This document shows positions 1 through 11,269 of a stretch of DNA of 64,000 nucleotides, piece by piece. The notes under the pieces are model-generated. The model did not search any database, was not told the origin of the DNA, and saw only the letters and a list, made by a program, of their open reading frames with translations. Position 1 is the first letter of the stretch. Each line of letters opens with the position of its first letter. Made by a program: the position numbers and the translations under genes. The stretch comes from Eutreptiella sp. 'Long Island Sound 2002'. Its lineage: Eukaryota; Euglenozoa; Euglenophyceae; Eutreptiales; Eutreptiaceae. Where the stretch lies: positions 19,401,079 through 19,465,078 of the forward strand of contig OZ038385.1 in NCBI GenBank assembly GCA_964036045.1, written 5' to 3'.

Positions 1-95
1 AGCCGGTAGGGGTTGTGTAGGCACTTTGCCCGCACCTTGGCCCTTCCCGGGCGCTTAAGGTTGTGGGCGCCATACTTTGAGGATCGCAAGAAAAC
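1..95 (+). repeat. Partial copy of the 0-2.3 kb dispersed repeat
   Basis: This short stretch carries the same word order as the arrays that follow (a GGGGTTGTGTAGGCACTTTGCCC phrase, then a run of G/C-rich text), so it looks like a degraded unit cut by the window edge. No gene is visible in it. Confidence 0.45.
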
Positions 96-684
96 TGCCA
101 GGCCTTTGGGGCCCGGGTGCCAGCTGTGCATAGGCTCTGCGCTCAGAGAGGCAGCCAAGGGATGCGAAAAGGACATCGAAACTGCATTGATGGGTCGGCA
201 GAGGGGCGCAGTGTGGCTGCAGTCAATACAGGCCACCGTCCTACTGACTCCAAGAGGCATTGCCAAGCTGTGCAGTGCACTCCAGTGTTGGCCTTGCACT
301 GCGACAGATCCGTTGGGGGTCTGCTGATGGTGTTTCATACCTGGACCCCCCAACTCGAGGGAAGGAGGGTGGGTGGGAGGGAAGGTCTGCATGCATGTGT
401 GGGGCTATGAGCAGGGGTTGTTGGTTCTGGTTCTGGGGTTTTAATGCGCTAAACCCGTGGCTTCGTGTCATCACATCCATGCAAGGGACCTAAGCAGGTC
501 AGGCCATTGCTTGCTGACTCAGGGGGGGGGAAGGGTTGAGGCCTAGTCAGCCCCGACCCACCCACCCACATCAGAAAATTTTCCCTGGGAAACAAAAGAA
601 ATGTCCCAAAAAGGCCCGAAATTGGAGGCCGACTCAGGGTACACAAACTTTGTTTTGGCCTTTGACCTACCCATTGGGGGTTGG
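96..684. other. No gene recognised
   Basis: Several short overlapping ORFs occur on both strands, but none has a recognisable motif or a consistent coding composition. The stretch ends in T-rich and G-rich text that leads into the tandem repeat array. Confidence 0.4.
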
Positions 685-1620
685 CCATCTTGCCCACATG
701 TGGGCACCAAAGACGGCAGGGGTGAGGGGTTATGTAGCCACTTCTGGTTTTCTTGCCAAACTAGGGACCCCCAAAACGGCACAGGTTATGTAGTCATTTT
801 GCCTGCACCTGGCCCCAAGATGCCAGGGGCTAGTTATGTAACCCATTCTGATTTTGTCTCTGCATTGGGGACCCCCCAGACGGCAGAGGTTATGGAGCCA
901 CTATGCCCACGCACGGGCCCCTGAGACAGCAGGGTTACGTAGCCACTTCTGCTTTTGTCCCTGCCTGCACTGAGCGCTAGGGACCCTGAGACGGCAAGGG
1001 TTATGTGGCCACTTTGCCCACATAAGGGCCCCTGAGATGGCATGGGTTATGTAGCCAGTTTTGATTTTGTCCGAGCGCTCAGTGCTGGGACCCCGAGACG
1101 GCAGGGGCCAAGTGGCCACTCTGCCCACAACCGAGCCGCTGAGATGGCAAGAATAGCCACTTCTGATTTTGTTCCTGTGCTGAGTGTTGGGGACCCATGA
1201 GACGGCATCGTTTCTGTAGCCACTTTGCCCACGCGTGGGTCCCCCGAAACGGCATGGGTTAAGTACCCACTTTTGATTTCTTCCCCATGTCTAGCGTTGG
1301 GGACCCATGAGTTGGCAGGGGTATGTAGTGACTTTGCCCACATGTGGGCTCCTGAGACATAGGGTTGAGTCTCCAATTCTGATTTTGTCCCTGCGCTGAG
1401 TGCCCGGGACCCCCAAGATGGTAGGGGTAATGTAGCCACCTTGTCCATATGTGGGCCCCTAAGACGGCAGGGTTAAGTAGCCCTTTCTGATTTTCACCCT
1501 ACACTGAGCCCCGGGGACCCCTGAGGTGGCAGGGATTATGTAGCTACTTTGCCACATGTGGGCCCCCAAGACGCTATGGGTTAAGTGGCCCCCAAGATGG
1601 CAAAGACACATAGGGTGAAA
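685..1620 (+). repeat. Tandem array of a roughly 120-bp unit, forward orientation
   Basis: Each unit reads approximately GGGACCCCGAGACGGCAG, then GGTTATGTAGCCACTTTGCC, then CACATGTGGGCCCC, then a second GACGGCAGGGTTA phrase, then TTTTGATTTTGTCCC. About seven diverged units follow each other. Units differ by substitutions and small indels, so the array is old. Nothing in it looks coding. The ORFs across it change frame from unit to unit. Confidence 0.85.
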
Positions 1621-1776
1621 ACCCATTTTTTGACCCTCTAGTGGTTCCGGCAAATTTGCCTTAGGGCGCCTTTGGCGCTGATGGTCCGGCACTTCGGTGC
1701 CAATTTCCAGGGGGGCGGGGGCGTAAAGGACCCAGACTCGGTGACACCCCCTTGAATCAGCTACAAATTTGGTGGT
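1621..1776. other. Spacer between two oppositely oriented arrays
   Basis: About 155 bases of unrelated text separate the forward array from the inverted one. It contains a short GGCGCC-rich segment and no clear ORF. It would be the loop of a large imperfect foldback structure. Confidence 0.5.
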
Positions 1777-2315
1777 GTTTTGGGGGCCCACATGTTGGCA
1801 AAGTGGTTACATAACCCCTGCCGTCTCGGGAGTCCCTAGCACCCCATGCGGGCGAAAAACGGCTACTTCACCCTGCCGTCAAGGGCCCATGTGTGGGCAA
1901 AGGGGCTACATGTCTACTGCCGCCTTGGGGGTCCATGGCAATCAGCGCCCCGACAAAACCAATCAAAACTGGCTACTTCACCCCCACCGTGTTGGGGGGG
2001 GCACATGTGGGCAAAGTGACCACATAACCCCCACCATCTCGGGGGTTCCTGCTGTTCAAAGCGGGGAGAGTATCATAAGTGGCTACTCAACCCGTGCCGT
2101 CTTGGGGGCCCATGCGTGGGCAAAGTGGCCACGTAACCTCTTGCAACTCACGGGTCCCCAACGCTCATCGTGGGGACAAAATCAGAAATAGCTCGTTCAC
2201 ACCTGCCGTCTTCGGGCCCCACACGTGGGCAAATTGGCCGCATAACGCGTGCCATCTCGAGGCTCCCCAGCGCTCGATGTAGGGGCAAATTCAGAAGTGG
2301 CTACTTAAACCCTGC
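1777..2315 (-). repeat. Tandem array of the same unit, inverted orientation
   Basis: The text reads as the reverse complement of the preceding array: GGGCCCACATGTTGGCAAAG, then GTGGTTACATAACCCCTGCC, then GTCTCGGGAGTCCC. It has about four diverged units. Together with the array at 685-1620 it forms an arm-to-arm inverted repeat. Confidence 0.8.
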
Positions 2316-2396
2316 TACCTCAAAATACTTAGTTTTTTCAGGAGAACCCAATGATGGATGAAAACCAATTTGGACCAAATATCAATACCACCCCTG

Positions 2397-2570
2397 TGCA
2401 GAGGTATGTCAGAGCTGGCCCATACCCTAGTGGGTAACACAATGCCTCTGCAGCTGCAAGGTCATGGGTTCAATCCCCAGTGGGGGCAATTTGCAGGACC
2501 CCAGACAGGGTCAGGGGACAAGATGGAAATTTTTTTTTGTTTTTTTGTTTTTTGTTTGTACTTTGTCGTT
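2397..2570 (+). repeat. tRNA-derived SINE-like element
   Basis: A box A-like segment (TGGCCCATACCCTAGTGGGT, around 2417-2436) is followed about 40 bases later by a good box B (GGGTTCAATCCCCAG, around 2466-2480). The T-rich tract TTTTTTTTTGTTTTTTTG then follows and could stop RNA polymerase III. The arms do not fold into a proper cloverleaf, so I call it tRNA-derived rather than a tRNA gene. Confidence 0.55.
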
Positions 2571-2580
2571 GTCCCCATTG

Positions 2581-2880
2581 TTGGGGACCCCCGAGAATGC
2601 AGGGGTTATGTAGCATTTCCGCCCACTTGTGGGCCCCCCAAAACGCAAGGGTTAGGCAGCCAATTCTGATTTTGTCTCCCTTTGTTTGGGGATCCCCGAG
2701 AATGCAGGGGTTATGTAGCATTTCCGCCCACTTGTGGGCCCCCCAGATGGCAGGGGTCAGGCAACCAATTCTGATTTTGCCCCCCTTTCTTTGGGGACCC
2801 CCGGGAATGCAGGGGTTATGTAGCATTTCCGCCCACTTGTGGGCCCCCCAGAAGGCAGGGGTTAGGCAGCCAATTCTTCT
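2581..2880 (+). repeat. Three tandem copies of a 105-bp unit
   Basis: Units start at 2581, 2686 and 2791, a constant period of 105 bases. Each begins TTGGGGACCCCCGAGAATGC and contains CCGCCCACTTGTGGGCCCCC. They are much more alike than the 685-2315 units and belong to the same broad family, so this is a younger local amplification. Confidence 0.9.
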
Positions 2881-2946
2881 TTCTTCTTTCTTGAACAAGC
2901 CATTAATGCATATTGTCATGGTTACCACCTTGCTCCATAGCAAGCA

Positions 2947-3834
2947 ATGGCGTATGCACTAAGAAATCAGCCAATGTGCTATGGTACCGTCATCTCCCTC
3001 GCTATCTTGTATGTACGCATTGTGACGGATGCTAGTGGCCGCCAGGCTATGGACCACAGCTACGATGTCATTGAGTCCTCTGACACCCTCATCGTCCATG
3101 GCCAACTAATGCCATTCGAGCATCGCCCTGGCCCTGATTTGCATGTGTGGAACGGCATGTTGAATCCCCGCATCGTGCAAGTGCGTGGGGAAAATTGCCA
3201 ATTTGTGACCCTGGAAAGCAACCCCGAGAAAAGGTGGCACCTGCAAACCACCACATTGAAGGCGTTGGCCGAGTGGTGCATTCAGTGTGCTCCCACCATA
3301 GTGCCCACTATTCCACGGGATCCCTATCCTTGCATGCCCACCGTCCCCACTGATGATAAGGTGGCAACAGAAAGTGGCCCAAATAGTGTCGAATGCCGCA
3401 TTTGCCACGAGACCGAGTGTTGCGCACGCACGTTGGACAACACATTCTACGTGGTCACCGCAGTGAGGGGCAAGCGGCAGGGTCGCGCGCCAATATTTGT
3501 GGTTTTTGTGGATCACGGGATGAGTGCACAATTCGCCTACCATTGCAATCGAGGTCTACTCGAAGGCGGATTAGCGGTCAGTACTTGTCCATCGCAGCCA
3601 TGGCCAGTCTCTTGGAGCCGAATGTCGTCGGCAACCAAGGCCAACCCTTGCACCAACCGGCCTGTGAATTGCCCCCAATGCGCAACCACGGTTTGGTTGT
3701 ATAGTGTGGCTGCCCACTTTGATGCTGCCCATCCTAATGCTCCCGTTCCACATCACCTTTGCGTCCCCGAGGAGGAGGAAGCATGTGTCCGCAAATTGGA
3801 CATTGGTGCCTTGAAGGACATCACAAAGAAGTAA
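2947..3834 (+). CDS. Hypothetical protein with a C2H2-type zinc finger, possibly transposon-associated
   Basis: This is an uninterrupted 295-codon ORF from ATG to TAA. Residues around 150-162 hold a Cys-rich pair (CRICHETECC). Near residue 240 is CPQCATTVWLYSVAAHFDAAH, spacing C-x2-C-x11-H-x4-H, a classical zinc-binding arrangement. The acidic EEEEACVRKL segment follows. Zinc fingers of this form followed by an acidic segment occur in repetitive hypothetical proteins of fungi and algae, so a transposon origin is possible (inference). Third positions are only moderately G/C-rich, unlike gene A. It sits directly after repeats, and a possible C-terminal continuation lies in another frame just downstream. 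I do not recognise the N-terminal 150 residues. Confidence 0.55.
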   Translation: MAYALRNQPMCYGTVISLAILYVRIVTDASGRQAMDHSYDVIESSDTLIVHGQLMPFEHRPGPDLHVWNGMLNPRIVQVRGENCQFVTLESNPEKRWHLQTTTLKALAEWCIQCAPTIVPTIPRDPYPCMPTVPTDDKVATESGPNSVECRICHETECCARTLDNTFYVVTAVRGKRQGRAPIFVVFVDHGMSAQFAYHCNRGLLEGGLAVSTCPSQPWPVSWSRMSSATKANPCTNRPVNCPQCATTVWLYSVAAHFDAAHPNAPVPHHLCVPEEEEACVRKLDIGALKDITKK

Positions 3835-3880
3835 AAAGTGGCTGACACGCCTACTCCTTCCACGACACCTTTCACCAACA

Positions 3881-4159
3881 ATGCCACCACCAACAATGCC
3901 TCTTCGTCCTCCTCCCTCTCCCTCCCACTCCACACCACCCACAACATCTCGTACCCCAACCATGACACCTTCAGAATCAGAGGCCACTACAGAGGGGGAT
4001 TGTCAGGCACGGCCATTGAAGTCCACCGGGAAGCGGGCCAAAGAGCGCAAGTGGCGGGACGCTCTGCTTGAGGCCACACAAAAAATAGCCCGTCCGACAA
4101 GCGATGTGTCCAGCGAAGAGGAGGACTACTTTGATCGTCCCCTGGACCAGCACTATTAG
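3881..4159 (+). pseudogene. Charged C-terminal fragment in another frame, perhaps the end of the zinc-finger protein
   Basis: The frame shifts by +1 relative to the zinc-finger ORF and stays open to a TAG at 4157-4159. After a Pro/Ser/Thr-rich start it becomes a plausible protein end: a basic stretch (GKRAKERKWRDALLEATQK), then an acidic one (SSEEEDYFDRPLDQHY). A basic-acidic tail suits a nuclear protein. A frameshift or a short intron between about 3834 and 3881 would join it to the upstream ORF. That link is inferred only. Confidence 0.35.
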
Positions 4160-4424
4160 GCCTCCTTCTTTTACCTCCTTCAGCTCAACCACTTCCATCA
4201 CCCATGTTTCGGGACCCCAAGGAGGAGCACCCCACGAAGGGCACGCGACGCGTTCTTGCACACCATGCACCACTGCTGTATGTGCGGGCGTTGTGGGCAC
4301 GTAGTGTGCCGAGAGAAGTTTTCTTTTTTAAAAAAAGACGCAGTGCACGTGGTGCAGACCCCCCCCTCTCCCCGCGCTCCACCAAAGGGTTTTGAAACAT
4401 ACACCAGCTCTGCCTTGAAAACCG

Positions 4425-4520
4425 CATGGTACGGCCTGGGTGGGGCACCACTAGCAATAGTGGCCGGGAATTGACTCGGGGGTGCTATGCCCTTAAACCA
4501 AAGTACTACCTACCATGCCC
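4425..4520 (-). repeat. Dispersed tRNA-like repeat, copy 1
   Basis: On the minus strand the text runs GGTAGGTAGTACTTTGGTTT, then a box B-like AGTCAATTCCCGG. A clear second copy lies at 11150-11250, and a short piece (AAGGCCTTGGTGGAGCACCA) recurs near 26878. Spacing and sequence suggest a tRNA-derived SINE head. Confidence 0.5.
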
Positions 4521-4619
4521 CCCCCTCCCCATATTGCAATATTTTTGGCTCCTACATCTGTACCTCAAAGTGATCATCGCGATGAGGCGGCCGTTTCAAG
4601 CCATACATGTAGGGGTCCG

Positions 4620-4695
4620 GACCCCCCCCCCCCCGCCCCCTCTAGCTGGCCCCCTACCCCCCCCCCTCCCTTAGACCCACCCCCCCCCCCCCGCC
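4620..4695 (+). repeat. Poly-C-rich tract
   Basis: Runs of 8-15 cytosines are separated by a few bases. Such tracts recur across the whole window and are a probable source of length errors in the assembly. Confidence 0.9.
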
Positions 4696-4744
4696 GTGAA
4701 AGTGGCACCGAAGCGGGAAGGAGTCGGCGTATGGCCCATTGTCC

Positions 4745-4850
4745 CGACCTCCCCGTGAGCTGATTTGGATTTTGTTAGTGTGCTGTGGGCTAGGGACCCG
4801 CTAGACGGTAGGGTTGCTGTAGCCACTTTGCCCAATCCGTGGTGCTTTGG
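4745..4850 (+). repeat. Isolated diverged unit of the 0-2.3 kb repeat
   Basis: The phrases TTTGGATTTTGTTAGTGTGC, CTAGGGACCCGCTAGACGG and TGTAGCCACTTTGCCC occur in the same order as in the arrays upstream. Confidence 0.65.
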
Positions 4851-5259
4851 CATGGAGGCGGCACTGCATATTTATTGTCAATAGCGACAATCGCGAAGGG
4901 CTCTATTGGTTTGTTCGTGCCATGGATTGCTTTGTACTGTTATGAGCCTTCAAAGTGTAGGTTTGCGAGCCACTGCTTGGCACCTCCTTGATGCAACTAG
5001 TTTTGAAATGCCTCCGACAAAACGAGGTTTTGACACATGCTCGGGCCTTGGGTCTTTGAAAGGATGGATGGTCATGTGGCTACCAATCCTTGCATATTTG
5101 CAAAGAGGTGGTTGCCTTGATTTGCGGGAAAGCTTGAGAATCTCCTCCTGCACTAGCCTCCAGCTCGGAGTCCCCGCCCTCATTTACTTCATCCCCCGTT
5201 GTTGATCCCCTGTTGTGGATCCTCTTTGAGAGCACAAAGCACCATGCTGCTGCCACCCC

Positions 5260-5720
5260 CTCCTTGGAGCCGAAAGTCAAAGAATCTCCTCTCTCACAAG
5301 CTTCCAACTTTGAGGCCTTGCCCCCATCTACTTCGCCCTTCGTTGCTTGAGTGCTTTCATACTTCGTTGACACAATGTAGTCACCACCATAGTCCATGCC
5401 CATGGTTCACCGACTTCATTGCGATTTAACTTGTTCGCAAGCCATGCCAAAGGATCCTTCTCACTGAACCAATCTCCCTCCACAGCAAGTGTTACCGGAA
5501 AAGATTCAACAGGCGCCGCGTCTTCTCGTGCGGGGCATAAGCGCCTTTGGGGTGCACTGCCACAACACCCTCAAAGGTATGAGACTTTGCACCATCCTCA
5601 TTGAATCATGGACCTTGTTGTTTCACTCCCTTCTTGGGGGCTTTTTCTTGGTGGAAGACTGTTTTTGTGGCTCTGCCCGAGCGGTGACAAAGCGTTCCAT
5701 GTGGCAAGACTTGAAGGCCC
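5260..5720 (-). pseudogene. Decayed minus-strand coding sequence, function unknown
   Basis: Reading leftward, one frame stays open for about 65 codons and yields protein-like text such as FSEKDPLAWLANKLNRNEV. Another frame just upstream gives EGVVAVHPKGAYAPHEKT, as if a frameshift separated the two. A third frame below 5403 shows two weak copies of a motif with GDS and SELEA/KLEA words. I see no known domain. A dead transposon gene or broken host gene fits, at low confidence. Confidence 0.25.
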
Positions 5721-8529
5721 GTTGGGCACTCAACTCCTATGAGTACTAGGTGGTCTTGAAGCTCGGAACCTTCAGAATGTGCCACAAAAGGAAGGCTTTA
5801 CACATTCAATGCTCTGCGGTGACTCTTGGTTGCTTCGATCCCCATCACGCCGTTTCCCCAGGATGTGTGGCCTCCGTTGGCAAAGGCTTTTGGGTATGAT
5901 GATCCTGAATTGGGCACAACCCGCGCCTGCAGACACTGGGCAATGCGGGCCCTGACTGCTCACCCATTGGACGGCCGGCCAGGGGAGGGTGAGTGCCTGT
6001 GACCGGGCACCCCTCACCAAGGCAAGAGACGCCCCCCCGGGTGCTCCTCTGCCGCCCCCACGGAGCGCGGCGCCTACAAGGACGGAGCGCGCAGTGGAGG
6101 ACGTGACGTGTCCCCACGCCCGCACACCCCGCGCGCCACAGGCCATCTCAGGGTCCCAAAAGTGGAGGTGAATCAAACCTTGTTTAGCTTTGTCGTCAAG
6201 AAAATTGTATTTCTCAGCCCTTAGATACACATTCTACCATCTGGGATTTGACAAGTATTAGGTGAATGTGCTTGCCCCAGCAAATTCATCAACATCACAC
6301 TCCGAAGCATCATCAAAAACATCGAGGAAGCAGTCGCGTGGCTAACACAACGCAGATGGGCAGCGGTTCCTCCGTGCTCTGGCGACGCCGAAACGGCAAG
6401 GGTTGTATGGGGGAGTATCGCTGCGCACTACTTTTACGGCAGGTTACAAGGAATGGGTGGGCTTTTACCCCCTCACAAAATGCTCCCTCAGAAGGGCAAA
6501 CCCTTTGGTACAAGAACTGTGTACACATCCCTCCGTCTTGCCCTATCTGTCGCCCCCCGAGGTGAAAATACTGAAGATGGCCCCTTAGGAGCAACCACCA
6601 CCCTAGTTGGGGGTCTCCTTACTAGATTGTCGACTTTTCCTACCCTAGTTCAAATTGCACAGGGAAATTATAGCTCTTCCAGCCTAGCCACCAATTCATC
6701 TACGGTTGCTTGGTTGTGCTAGACAGCTACATCTCCATGCCGCGCGTGCGCCGCGTCAAGTGCTCCCTTCGTAGCCTTTTTGATTCTTTCCCGCTGTGGA
6801 GACCCCGAGAGACTAGGGACGTAAAATGACCTCAAGAGATGTCATATCCATGTTTGAGGGTCGATTTCTCGTTTTGCCGGATGTTTTGCCAGAGAGGTTT
6901 TTGAAGATTTTCGTCGAACGTGGCTCAAAAATGGAGATTTATTTCTTTTCGACAAAATCAGGGTGTTGAGTACTTTGGACATTCATGATGCACCCATTCT
7001 CCTGAAGAAACATTTCAAGTCCTTATAGAGCACACTTTGGCCAGATCCGGCAAAAGGTGGATGGTGATTAAATGTGAGTGCTAAGTTCCTAGGTACAATA
7101 CCAGAGCAAGAATGAGGGATAGGTGGGTAGTAATGGTGTTAAGTTAGTTCTTGAAAATGCACGTCGAGGTACATGGTGAAAGGTTGAATTGAAATAGCCT
7201 CACTAAAATTATTATAAATTGAATTAACATTATTGAGTAAAGTTCGAAGTTCGTTTTTGCTGATTGCAGCCTATGGCGTGGCAGTCACCTACCACAGTAG
7301 AAAGCATCATAACGTGCACCATGTGAGCTATGGGTCAGTGCCTTGTGCCCTGGTGTTGCTAGGGATCAAGTGTATCATCTTAGTCCAAAGCCCGCTTTCC
7401 CAGAACTGTCTTTGGAGTACTTTGCTGTGCACAAGCTTGAGTCAGCCCCCCCCCCCCCGACAAAAAAAGACAATAAAACCCTTGATCGGGCAGGCAAAAA
7501 GGAACAAGGACGGATTTCATCTCAAGCACTCCGACCTTGAAAGCATTGTCTATTTCTTGACGATGATAGACACCCAAGCAGCAGGCTCCATTTGGTGCTG
7601 CAATGGTGGCATTCACATGGGGTGGACCATTCAGTACCCAGGGTGCAGATTTGTACAGTTTTCGGGGCCTGAAACCACACTTAGGTGCCATGCAATGTCT
7701 GGGCACACTCCGATTTTTTGAGCTGGGAGTTCGATTGTGTCAGACACCATGCAGCAACATCATGTTACTTGACAAATTTCAGGGTCCATCATGAACAGTG
7801 GAGATGCAGTGCATCTGCGAAATTTTGTGGTCAGTGTGGCTGTTGCCCGTCCTTTGTGACTATATTACCAACCAACAGCCCACTTGCACCGGTGAATGCA
7901 TGTCAACAATTGGGACACCGCCGTGTAGCGAGCCATGAGAGGCCACTGTGCAGAGTGTTCCAGTGATTTTTCAGCACTACATACCCTCGTGTTCTCAGGT
8001 GGCGTACCTGTAACATGGCTCTGTGGCCAACAGGGCTGGTGGGTGGGGGTTCAACACCTTCCTCTGGTTCTCAATGCATCCTGATGCCAGGGTTACAGAA
8101 CGCCAGTGTCTGTGCCAGGGACTGCGAACTCATCAGTGTCCTTTTGACATCCGCCTCCACTTTATTAGCAGAAAGGAACCTATGGTCTTTTATTGGCCGC
8201 TGATGAGCATCTGTTTGTGTGCTGCTAGTGCGTGCCATCACGCTGCCATAACATTCCAATCACGGGTGCTATTGGTGTGGGTGGGTGGGTGGGGAAGGAT
8301 GGCACTCAACAACCACCCCGTCCTGCACTAATCACGGTGTGATGGCGCGCAAGAACGGATTCTCTCGCATCCCCCAGATGCTGGTGGGGGAGGACAAGGT
8401 TGGTGGGGGCTCGCTGTTTGGTGCACCCCAGTTCACATTGATGGTTTGCATAGTTTACATTCAAGTTCATTTGAGAGCAGGCTTTTGAGTTGGTACTCTC
8501 TTTGCTTCCATTTTTCCAGCTTCTTCAAC
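5721..8529. other. Intergenic or 5' untranslated region, no gene recognised
   Basis: ORFs are short and share no motif. The stretch includes AT-richer text around 6790-7260, a poly-C run at 7447-7458 and TG-rich text near 8275-8295. Just before the gene A start, a pyrimidine-rich TTTTTCCAG ends about ten bases upstream of the ATG at 8530. It could be a 3' splice site of a leader intron. Confidence 0.4.
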
Positions 8530-10291
8530 ATGAATGTGTTGATATTTCTGGTCTTGCTGCACATGCCCTTCACACAGGCTAAAGGTGTACAGAGGTTGGC
8601 CATAGTGCGCCCTTTCGCCCTCGCGGATGTTGCTCGGCTGGCAACTTCGTTTGAATCCTGGGACACTTATCTACCCTGCACCACTGGAGACGCTGCGAGC
8701 GCTGTGGAGGTGGACTTGTTCCTCTGCTTTAGCCAGACCTTAAGTTCCGATCCAGCTGTACAAGCCCCAGTCGAAGCCATTTTAGAAGAATTCGCCTCCG
8801 GGCTTGCCGTGTGGCATTCCTGCATCAGAAATGTGTATGCAATTTCTGCAGGGCTGCTCCCCAGCCAAGACAGGTACATCACAAACGGTAACAATGGCAC
8901 GAACACTGCAGAGGGGCCGAACCTGCAGTTTGTCCGGATTGCTGAAGGCTTCCTGGCTGGCACGTGGGGCAGGGGCTCGTACGATTCGTTCATGCTGATG
9001 GAGATGGACACCGTCCCCATCAAGCGCGGATGGCTGACTGCGGTCATTGATGAGCTCAACGCCAACGCCCCCTACGCCGTGTACGGAAGCAACTACCGCG
9101 GGAGCCGATGGGACGGGTTCTATACCCAACTGCCCCCGGCTGTCCGCCTCCACATCAATGGCAATGCGGTGTACAACGTCACCTCCCCGGAGTTCCGCGC
9201 CCTTCTCCGAGCCGTGTCTGTGCACGTGGCCGCCGGCAACAACGACGTGGCCTATGACGTTTTCATGGCACAAGTTGTGCTGGACGGGGTGGCGGCCCCC
9301 GCTGAAGCTCTGGTGGACCACTCGATACTCGTCGACCAGTACAGGGCCGATGCCAAATTCTTGTCTAACTATGTGCACATGACCATGCCTCCCAAGTCCT
9401 TTGGAGAAGAATACTTGGTGCACGGGGTCAATGTTGCCGCCGAATGGGAGCCTGACGCTGACAGCATTGCTCTGGTAATCTCCGATTGGGGGAACGAACC
9501 AGAGCTCAACCTTCTGCTGGACGCGTTGAGGACGGGGTACCATCCCTTCCGCGAGGTCATCATCTACCGGCCCCGGGACCACTTGCCCCGGACCTTGCAG
9601 TCCACTGAGCCCATCACCGTCAACGGGACCTACTTTGCTAGCATGGAGGTCCAGTACGTGGAGCGCATTGAGGACGCGGCCCACGACTGGTGCAGTGCCC
9701 CCGTGACGAGCACGTGGATGGCGTACATCAACGTGTATTTCACTCTGCGGAACCCCGTGCGGCTCGTGCGGACGGTCTCGGGCCGTCCAATCCTGCACTA
9801 CAGCGACCGGCGGTACTGCCTGCGGGACGGGGCCTGCAGCGCGGGCCTCGTGCGCGCGGCCGCGTTCGCGCAGGGCGCACACGACGGGCACTTCGATCTG
9901 CACGAGATGGTGTTCCGCACCGACAAGAAGTCCCAGTTCTGCTCCGCCTGGCGCGCCTGGTACAGCGCCAATGCGCCGGCGTGCGACCCAATCTTAGGCC
10001 CCACGGCGGATGACTATATGGCGTGGCTCTCCGGCGCCGGCGAGGCTGCGGCGATCTACGCCATGATCAACAAAGACCGCTACGATACCCCCAGTTTCGC
10101 GGTGCAGCAGATGGCCCCTCCGGTGGACCCCAGGCCATGTTCGTTCTATGGGAAATTCCAGCAACTTTCGTTGCAGGCCAATGTCACTGGGTGCTCCCGA
10201 TTGGCGACCCAGGTGGACTGTGAGAGCCACACTGCGCCGACCTGTGTGTGGAGGGCTGCAATTGGCTCCTGCTATGAGCTGGCCTCCGACG
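8530..10291 (+). CDS. Gene A exon 1: secreted glycosyltransferase-A-like domain
   Basis: I chose the ATG at 8530 because it starts a clean signal peptide (MNVLIFLVLLHMPFTQA); the in-frame text upstream is not protein-like. Around residues 150-170 is SYDSFMLMEMDTVPIKRGWL: hydrophobic strand, acidic pair E158-x-D160, then P and GWL. This is the layout of the metal/nucleotide-sugar (DxD-type) site in GT-A folds. HINGNAVY at residue 208 is also typical of such transferases. Several NxT/NxS sites fit a luminal or extracellular location. The last 60 codons are Cys-rich. The open frame runs on to 10386, but that tail enters a poly-G repeat. The GTATGC at 10292 leaves phase 1, which fits the acceptor at 11571. 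Donor and acceptor sugars are unknown, and activity is unproven. Confidence 0.7.
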
Positions 10292-10324
10292 GTATGCTCA
10301 AGTACATGTGGATGGGCGGCTTTT

Positions 10325-10790
10325 CAACTCCGGGGGGGGGGAGGGTCGATAGAGCCCTCTGGCTAGATCCCCCCCCCAAAAATTGACGGGTCCCCCAACA
10401 TCATTTGCCATGTATGTGATGAACACCAAATTTGACCATTTTCAATGCTCAGAAAAACTTTCGGGGCATTCGGCGCCAGAGTTCATGATAACTGATGACT
10501 GGTCCTCCCAATTCAGCCCTTTTCCCAAACCCCCCAGTTTTGGGGGGGCTCTGACCCCCCCCCCCCCCCTCGAGTTGAAAACCCGATTTCCCTATGCGTG
10601 CATATGCCTACAATTTGCAGTGACAATGTGGCCCTGAGGTAATTCACTTGCACGTCCAGGGTGCCGATGCTATTGTCTCGAACAGGGCGGGTGGAAAACT
10701 GGACGTCAAGGGGGGGTGGGGTGGGGGGGCGCATGAGCCCTCCGAACCCGGGGGGGGGGGGACGAAAAAGGGGCTCTTCCATCCGGTGAC
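10325..10790 (-). repeat. C-run/G-run dispersed repeat, with a copy at 46780-46960
   Basis: Read on the minus strand, 10390-10560 matches 46780-46960: G-run, GGGAAAAGGGCT, then GGCGCCGAA, then TTTTTCTGAGCATTGAAAATGG, then TGGCAAATGATG. Long C and G runs face each other (10525-10566) and could fold as GC-only hairpins. A further poly-G piece with GGGGCTC lies at 10741-10780. Confidence 0.7.
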
Positions 10791-11149
10791 TTTGTGACAC
10801 CTTTTGGGGAGGGTGGGGTTGCTGTTTTTTTTGCCATTGTGCAGGCCACCAAGAGTGTTGTGGACTGGCATGATACCACCGCTGATGGTTGAGCGGATAG
10901 TAGGCATGTGGCATGGGGTGTGCAACATGCCGGGGAACGGTAGTCCAACAACGCTTGATGTGCTTTTCCGGTTGGCTTCAACGTCCTTTTTTTTGGATGA
11001 TCCAAAAATGGGAAGGGGGAAAAAAAACTGATGACCGGGGACGCCCGCCTCCTCATCAGGAGTCGCGATGCCCATCCCCCTGATAAAGCGCAAGGCCCCT
11101 TCTTAGGTTAGCACACACAGACTCTGAGTAAGCTTGATTTTCCATTATA

Positions 11150-11250
11150 TGGCAATGGGGGGCCTTGGTGGGGCACTGTCACTGAGAACAGCCGGGAATG
11201 ACTGGGGACCAACGTGTCCTTAAACATAAGTACCACTACCAATGCCATGT
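11150..11250 (-). repeat. Dispersed tRNA-like repeat, copy 2
   Basis: It aligns over about 95 bases with 4425-4520. Shared words on the plus strand include GGCCTTGGTGGGGCAC, GCCGGGAATGACT and CCTTAAACATAAGTACC. Intron 1 of gene A has therefore received at least one such insertion. Confidence 0.6.
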
Positions 11251-11269
11251 TTGCTGAAATTGGCCCCCC

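Noticed and set aside
8782-9903. Minus-strand 373-codon ORF opposite the glycosyltransferase-like exon
   Set aside because: Shadow of a coding exon with G/C third positions; the plus frame carries signal peptide and motifs.
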